A DNA stretch of 40,781 bases from Candidatus Methanomethylicus mesodigestus (GTDB lineage: Archaea; Thermoproteota; Methanomethylicia; Methanomethylicales; Methanomethylicaceae): NCBI GenBank assembly GCA_001717005.1, contig MAGS01000086.1, positions 23,802 through 64,582 on the forward strand, read 5' to 3'. This document shows positions 35,744 to 40,781 of this stretch, piece by piece (position 1 is the first letter of the stretch; each line of letters begins with the position of its first letter). The notes below the pieces were generated by a model. The model saw only the letters and a program-made list of their open reading frames with translations. It searched no databases and had not been told where the DNA came from. A program made the translations under genes and the position numbers.

Positions 35744-36265
35744 TCAGCCGCGGGCCATCTTGAGGAGGTGCTGGCACTCCGGGAGTATTATCCTCTCCAT
35801 GGCGAGCCGCACCGCATCCGGCGAACCGGGGAGGGCAAAGACGAGCGCCCTGCCGCATATCCCTGCGGTGGCCCGCGAGGCTATTGCGGACGTGCCGATC
35901 GCATCGTAGGACAGGCGCCGGAAGAGCTCCCCGAAGCCGGGCAGCTCCTTGTCCAAGAGGGGGGCGACCGCCTCGACGCTCTGGTCGCGCCCGCTGATCC
36001 CCGTCCCCCCGCTTATGAGTACCACGTCCGCTGCGCCCGTCGATGCTGCCGCCTTGACCGAGTCGCGTATCCTCTCCAGCCTGTTCGGCAGGTAGACCCT
36101 GTCGGCGACCTCGAAGCCCGCCGCGGAGACGAGCTTGATAGCGGTGTCGCCGCTCTCGTCGTTGAACTGCTCGCACTGCGCGATCCTCCTGGATATCGTG
36201 TCGCTGGTGACGATCACTATGAACCTGAGCCCTGACGGGAGCCCTTCGTGGTGGCTTGCGCTCAT
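35744..36265 (-). CDS. moaB: Molybdenum cofactor biosynthesis protein MoaB/MogA family
   Basis: DVVLISGGTGISGRDQSVEAV, FGELFRRLSYDAIGTSAIASRATAG, LPGSPDAVRLAME. Confidence 0.93.
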   Translation of the reverse strand: MSASHHEGLPSGLRFIVIVTSDTISRRIAQCEQFNDESGDTAIKLVSAAGFEVADRVYLPNRLERIRDSVKAAASTGAADVVLISGGTGISGRDQSVEAVAPLLDKELPGFGELFRRLSYDAIGTSAIASRATAGICGRALVFALPGSPDAVRLAMERIILPECQHLLKMARG

Positions 36266-36286
36266 ATCCGTTGCCCCCCTCCCGCC

Positions 36287-36733
36287 TTACTGCGGCTCCC
36301 CCTTCCGCTTCGCCAGCACCCTGATGTCCCTGATCGCGGTCGCGGGATACTGCCCCCTGTCGTCCTTCTCGTACTTCTTGGTCATGTCCCAGACCGTGAG
36401 GAGCGCCGCCGACACGCCGGAGAGCGCCTCCATCTCGACCCCTGTCTTGGCGAAGGCCTTCACGTGGACCGTGGCGGAGACCGAGGAGTCCGCGATCTGG
36501 ATGTCCACGGCGACCTGCTCGATCGGTATGGGGTGGCAGAGCGGCAGAAAGTCCGGCGTCCGCTTCACCGCCTGTATCGCCGCGACCCTGGCAACAGCCA
36601 TGACGTCCCCCTTCTCCAGCGACCCTGCCCTTATCCGGGCCACGGTCGACTCCTTGAGTGCTATCGTGCCTGCGGCGTCAGCCTCCCTGAGGACCGGCGC
36701 CTTGCCGCTGACGTCAACCATCTTCACGCTCAT
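36287..36733 (-). CDS. moaC: Cyclic pyranopterin monophosphate synthase MoaC
   Basis: MVDVSGKAPVLREADAAG, LPLCHPIPIEQVAVDI, GVEMEALSGVSAALLTVWDM. Start set at MSVKMVDV. Confidence 0.94.
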   Translation of the reverse strand: MSVKMVDVSGKAPVLREADAAGTIALKESTVARIRAGSLEKGDVMAVARVAAIQAVKRTPDFLPLCHPIPIEQVAVDIQIADSSVSATVHVKAFAKTGVEMEALSGVSAALLTVWDMTKKYEKDDRGQYPATAIRDIRVLAKRKGEPQ

Positions 36734-37014
36734 GTCTTCTGAACCCTCTTTGCGAACGACTCGAAGAGCGACTGGATCGCCCATGCCCTCGGGTCCTCCT
36801 TCTTGAACCTGAATATCCTGATCCTGCCGAACCGCTTCTCCTCGATCAGGCCAAGGTCGCAGAGCTTGCGCAGGTGCGCTGCCGCCGTGGTATGGTTGAG
36901 GCTGGCTCGCCTGGTGATCTCGGATATGTTCATCTCGCCCTTCTCGGCGAGCGTCTTAAGTACCTTTACCCTCCCCCTAGACGAGAATATGTCCTCCACA
37001 GACATTCCAATCAA
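36730..37014 (-). CDS. Winged-helix (ArsR-like) transcriptional regulator
   Basis: FSSRGRVKVLKTLAEKGEMNISEITRRASLNHTTAAAHLRKLCDLGLIEEKRFGRIRIFR. Confidence 0.85.
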   Translation of the reverse strand: MIGMSVEDIFSSRGRVKVLKTLAEKGEMNISEITRRASLNHTTAAAHLRKLCDLGLIEEKRFGRIRIFRFKKEDPRAWAIQSLFESFAKRVQKT

Positions 37015-38201
37015 TCCCCCTTCGACAGTCCCTTCTCGACTGCCTCCGTCGACAGGTTCAGCAGCCCTATCAGCGTCGTCTTGCCCCTGTAGCCTGCCCC
37101 AGATATCTTTGTGTACAGTATCCCAAGGTTCCTGAGGTTCTGGAGGTACTCCCAGAACTGCGTGTGCCTCCGGGGCTCGATGCCTTGGCTCTCGCAGAGC
37201 ACGCGGTAGGTCGACTCCACGTCCCCCATCGTTACGTACGCCGCCCTGCTCCTCTTCAGGACCTTGGCGACCGAGAGCAGGAAGAGCCGCTCGTGCAGCG
37301 GCAGGTCCAGGACTATATGCATCGGGAACTGGGAGACGTCCAGCTGCGCCTTCCTGACGTGCTCCGGCATCACCTTCATGGCGCCCTCCTCGTCGGCGTA
37401 CTTCCCCGCCCTCCAGAGGAGCTCCAGCGCATACCTCGCGTCACCGCGCGGCGACGAGATGTCCGCTATCATGGATAGGACCTCCTCGCCGACCGCCCCA
37501 TCCTTCATGGCGTCATATGCGCGGAGGCGTATGATGTCGTAGAGCTGCTCGACGCCGTATTTGTCGAACCTCACGACGTTGTGGAGCAGGGTGCTCTGGA
37601 CGCTCCGGTCGAGGCCGGAGACGAACTCGAGGTTCCGCGTGATGAGCATAAGGTTCAGCCTCTGGGGTCGGTTCAGGTACTCGTCCGCGACCCTCGACAG
37701 GTAGTAGAGGGGCGCATCCTTCTCCCCTGCGACGGATATCAGGAAGTCTATCTCATCGAGCGCCAGCAGGAGGTAGATGTTCTCCGCCTCGAGTATCCTC
37801 CAGAGCGTCTGGAACAGCTCCTGCGCCGAGAATCCCCTGTCGGGTATGCTGGGGAGTATCTGCTGCGCCACCTTCTTCACGACCAGGAAGAGCGTGCGGT
37901 CCTTGTAGCAGTTGACGTGGACGTACCTGAGGTTTATCCCCCTCTCCTTCGCCAGCGCCTCCATCGTGGAGCCGAAGCGCTTGGCGACCGCGGTCTTGCC
38001 GACGCCGACATCCCCCACCAGCGTCGCCTTCTGGGCCACCGCCCCCGGGGACTCCATGATGACCCTGAAGACCCTGCCCAGCGCCTTGAGCTGCGTGTCC
38101 CTGTGGACCAGGTTCGTGGGCACGTGGTCTGGGAAGAGCTTCCCCTCATCCTTGAAGAGCGTGGGCCTGCCGATCTCATTAGCGATGATGTCGTAAGCCA
38201 A
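37011..38201 (-). CDS. Orc1/Cdc6 replication initiator-like AAA+ ATPase
   Basis: PTNLVHRDTQLKALGRVF, VGDVGVGKTAVAKRF, LLALDEIDFLI, C-terminal winged-helix region. Confidence 0.88.
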   Translation of the reverse strand: MAYDIIANEIGRPTLFKDEGKLFPDHVPTNLVHRDTQLKALGRVFRVIMESPGAVAQKATLVGDVGVGKTAVAKRFGSTMEALAKERGINLRYVHVNCYKDRTLFLVVKKVAQQILPSIPDRGFSAQELFQTLWRILEAENIYLLLALDEIDFLISVAGEKDAPLYYLSRVADEYLNRPQRLNLMLITRNLEFVSGLDRSVQSTLLHNVVRFDKYGVEQLYDIIRLRAYDAMKDGAVGEEVLSMIADISSPRGDARYALELLWRAGKYADEEGAMKVMPEHVRKAQLDVSQFPMHIVLDLPLHERLFLLSVAKVLKRSRAAYVTMGDVESTYRVLCESQGIEPRRHTQFWEYLQNLRNLGILYTKISGAGYRGKTTLIGLLNLSTEAVEKGLSKGD

Positions 38202-38241
38202 TGCCGTCGACCCGGTACAACATATCTGCCGACGGGGATTT

Positions 38242-38269
38242 AATGTTTTTGTACTTTAGAAGAAACATT
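38242..38269. repeat. 7-bp inverted repeat (AATGTTT...AAACATT) upstream of Orc1/Cdc6
   Basis: AATGTTT at 38242-38248 and AAACATT at 38263-38269 in an AT-rich intergenic region. Confidence 0.4.
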
Positions 38270-38292
38270 TAGCGGAGATAAAACCGAAAGTA

Positions 38293-39309
38293 TTAGTCGT
38301 CGCCCAGCCCCTTCCAGAGCTCATCGGCGCCGGGGGCCTCCAGCCTGCGCTCGGCCCCGTCCGCGAGTACCGCGACTCGCCCCCGCCTGCGCGTGGTCAG
38401 TCCGCCGATCTCTGCGAAGGGGATCCCCTTCTGCCTGAGCGCACCCTCGACTCTGCCGGCGAGGTCCGGCTTCACCGTGAAGAGGACCGACCCCGACCCT
38501 ATGAGCCTGTAAGGGTCCAGGCCGAGCTCGCCGCAGACCGCGGACGTCTCCTCCAGGAGCGGCACGCTCCTCAGCTCCAGGCGTATCCCCGAGGACGATG
38601 CCTCCGCAAGCTCCCACGCCCCGCCCAGCAGGCCGCCCTCCGTGACGTCATGCATCGCCGTGACGCCATCGATGGCGGAGAGCGCCATGCAGTCGCCGAC
38701 GGCGTTTATCTGCCTGATAAGCGCCTTGCAGCGGGCGACGAACCCCTCGCCGAACCGCCTCAATATGCGCCCGTCCGAGGCCAGTATGGCTGTACCTTCG
38801 ATCCCCGCCGTCTTGGTCATGTAGAGCAGGTCCCCCGGAGAGCCGCCGCCAGTCGAGAAGAACCGCCCGTTCCCGACCGTGCCAATCATCGCCCCAACGA
38901 CTATGGGGTTGGCTATCCCCTTCGTGACCTCCGTGTGCCCCCCGACGATCGAGACCCCGACCTCCTTGGCCGCGGCATCGATCTGGGAGCATATCGCGCT
39001 CAGGTCCGAGAGCGAGGAGCCCTCAGGCATCAGTATGCTCTGGATGAACCACCTCGGGACGGCCCCGCGCGTGGCTATGTCGTTGGCGTTGACGTATACC
39101 GCCAGCCAGCCTATCTCGTCCACGGAGCCCGTTATGGGGTCGGTCTTGAACGCCAGGACCTCCCCGCTCATCTTGATCAGGGCCGCGTCCTCGCCTATGC
39201 TCGGCCCGAGGATGACCGACGGGTCGCTGCAGCCCAGCCTGCCGAATACTGTCTCCTTGAGTAGCCTGCTGGGGATCTTTCCGACCTTCAACCTGGTCAT
39301 CCTTGGCAC
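38293..39309 (-). CDS. AIR synthase/HypE/ThiL-related (PurM-like) protein
   Basis: GPSIGEDAALIKM, VYVNANDIATRGAVPRWFIQSILMP, SIVGGHTEVT, AMHDVTEGGLLGGAWELAEAS. Confidence 0.85.
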   Translation of the reverse strand: MPRMTRLKVGKIPSRLLKETVFGRLGCSDPSVILGPSIGEDAALIKMSGEVLAFKTDPITGSVDEIGWLAVYVNANDIATRGAVPRWFIQSILMPEGSSLSDLSAICSQIDAAAKEVGVSIVGGHTEVTKGIANPIVVGAMIGTVGNGRFFSTGGGSPGDLLYMTKTAGIEGTAILASDGRILRRFGEGFVARCKALIRQINAVGDCMALSAIDGVTAMHDVTEGGLLGGAWELAEASSSGIRLELRSVPLLEETSAVCGELGLDPYRLIGSGSVLFTVKPDLAGRVEGALRQKGIPFAEIGGLTTRRRGRVAVLADGAERRLEAPGADELWKGLGDD

Positions 39310-39794
39310 CCCTTCTTGAAGAGTCTGTCCGGGGGTCTAATGGAGATTGCGGTCTGCCCTCCTATAACGTCTATGCGGACCACGATGGAAGGGCTTGCAA
39401 GGTCGATCGCATACCCGGCGCGCCTGAGAAGGTCGCCCACCGCACGCTCCACCTCCAGCGAGGAGCCTATCGCCCGCCCCCTCCTCGCGCACCTCACCGC
39501 CGCCGTCCCTGTCGCTGGGCGGGGAAGGCGCTCCCCGACGGTCTCCATGATGGCATTCATCTCCGACGGGACGATTGCGTCGACCGGTGAGACCGATCGT
39601 ATGAAGCTCGTGGGGGCGCCTGCCATTATTCCCGCGGCGGCATCCGGCTCCAGCGCCGTGCTGATCAGCACGAGCCCCCCGAAAGGCGGGCGCCCCGCCT
39701 TGGCGCCCGGGTCTTGCGGCATGAGGACATCGAGCGCCTCGATCGCGCCTGCCTCCTCCTTGCCATATTCCAGTGTGAGCAGCACTGTTCCCAT
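39297..39794 (-). CDS. THUMP-domain-like protein
   Basis: AVGDLLRRAGYAIDLASPSIVVRIDVIGGQTAISI resembles the THUMP core. Confidence 0.6.
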   Translation of the reverse strand: MGTVLLTLEYGKEEAGAIEALDVLMPQDPGAKAGRPPFGGLVLISTALEPDAAAGIMAGAPTSFIRSVSPVDAIVPSEMNAIMETVGERLPRPATGTAAVRCARRGRAIGSSLEVERAVGDLLRRAGYAIDLASPSIVVRIDVIGGQTAISIRPPDRLFKKGCQG

Positions 39795-39844
39795 CTCAAA
39801 GCACCGCCCTCATTAAAGGGGCACGCCGCGTCCCGCATCCCCGG

Positions 39845-40780
39845 TCACAGCCAGCCGAGCCTCTTGAAGTAGGCTATCATGAAGCCGGCAGGTATGAGCG
39901 AGAGTATGCTCATTATTATGAACGTCGTGTACGGCCCCAAGAACAGCCACGGCTGTTCGTTGACGCTGCCTGGGAGTATGATGTTCATGCCGTAAAGGGT
40001 GCCGATCACCACTGCCGGAGCCGTCAGCGTCGATATGACCGTGAGTATCACGATAGCCCTGTTCATCCTGTGCTGGTAGAGCGTATAGTCTGTGTCCTTG
40101 TAGATCTCGATTATCTCCTTCGAGGTCTCCGAGAGCTCCCAGATCTTCTCTATCCGGTCGTGGACGTCGCTGAAGTATAGGTCGAGGTCGTCCCCCGTCT
40201 GCCGGCGCACGCCGTCTGAGATCTCGACTATCACCCTGCGTATGGGCGAGAGTATCCTGCGGACGTCCGCGATGCTCCTCCTAAGGCGCGTGATCTCGTA
40301 CAGCGCCTCGCTGTTCTTCGAGAAGACGTTCTCCTCGAGGTCCTCAAGGCGGTCCATCAGGCTCTCCATCAGGGGGAAGAGCGAGTTCACTATCGTGCTG
40401 AATATCGTGTAAAAGAGTGAGCCGACGCCGTCCTGCGTGAACTTCCCCGTCTCCTTGAACTTGATCTCGCAAGACGTGAACAGGTCATTGAGCGCCCCGA
40501 TGCTCCCGTCGTGCACGGAGACCAGGTAGTCCCTCCCGACGAAGAATGAGACCTGGGAGGGCGTGCACCCCGAGCCGCCGCAGAGGACCGGGAAGCGGAG
40601 TATGACGAAGAGGTAGTCGTCGTGCTCCTCGACCTTGGTGAGCTGTATCTTGGACATGCAGTCGTCGATGTTCAGGCTGTGGAACGGGAAGTGCCCCGCC
40701 AGAGCCATTACCTCCTCGCGCTTTGGCTTCTCGAGGTTTATCCACCTCACCCCTGAGCAGTTTATCTCGCGAGTTGGCAT
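39845..40780 (-). CDS. corA: CorA-family magnesium transporter (5' end at window edge)
   Basis: Two C-terminal TM segments preceded by YGMN, LTAPAVVIGTLYGMNI; long helical domain. The start ATG lies at the window edge, so the true start may be further out. Confidence 0.92.
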   Translation of the reverse strand: MPTREINCSGVRWINLEKPKREEVMALAGHFPFHSLNIDDCMSKIQLTKVEEHDDYLFVILRFPVLCGGSGCTPSQVSFFVGRDYLVSVHDGSIGALNDLFTSCEIKFKETGKFTQDGVGSLFYTIFSTIVNSLFPLMESLMDRLEDLEENVFSKNSEALYEITRLRRSIADVRRILSPIRRVIVEISDGVRRQTGDDLDLYFSDVHDRIEKIWELSETSKEIIEIYKDTDYTLYQHRMNRAIVILTVISTLTAPAVVIGTLYGMNIILPGSVNEQPWLFLGPYTTFIIMSILSLIPAGFMIAYFKRLGWL

Positions 40781-40781
40781 A

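Noticed and set aside
1-40781. CRISPR array, transposase/IS element, rRNA operon, prophage
   Set aside because: No regularly spaced repeats, transposase motifs, rRNA signatures or phage structural genes seen by eye; a systematic search was not possible.

Overview
Archaeal chromosomal window, probably TACK/Thermoproteota-like. This is inferred from the informational genes (TBP, MCM, Gins51, RFC-S/L, Orc1/Cdc6, Hel308) and from tRNA introns. Most of the window is ordinary, GC-rich, densely packed core genes: MFS transporter, radical SAM protein, Hef-type helicase, TBP, CHASE4 histidine kinase, CooS-like protein, M29-type peptidase, porGDAB, DEAD-box helicase with RGG tail, enolase, nicotinate phosphoribosyltransferase, Hel308, MCM, Gins51, ECF S component, RFC small and large subunits, moaA-mobB, response regulator, Orc1/Cdc6-wHTH-moaC-moaB, an AIR-synthase-like protein, a THUMP protein and CorA. 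The observations most worth follow-up are: (1) a CooS/Ni-CODH-scaffold protein in which the Cys-Cys pair of the C-cluster motif is replaced and Glu sits where Cys295 should be, as in hybrid cluster proteins; (2) two tRNA genes (Glu-CTC and Gly-TCC) each interrupted at 37/38 by a very short intron (17 and 25 nt) with a full bulge-helix-bulge fold; (3) an MCM gene with three inteins that look like three stages of the homing cycle; (4) a helicase-only Hef homologue ending in a perfect PIP box; (5) a lower-GC, secreted caspase-like/DUF6345-type protein with a co-directional partner. No CRISPR array or IS element was recognised. I do not see convincing evidence for a wholly new multi-gene system. 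All family calls come from reading motifs, not from searches.
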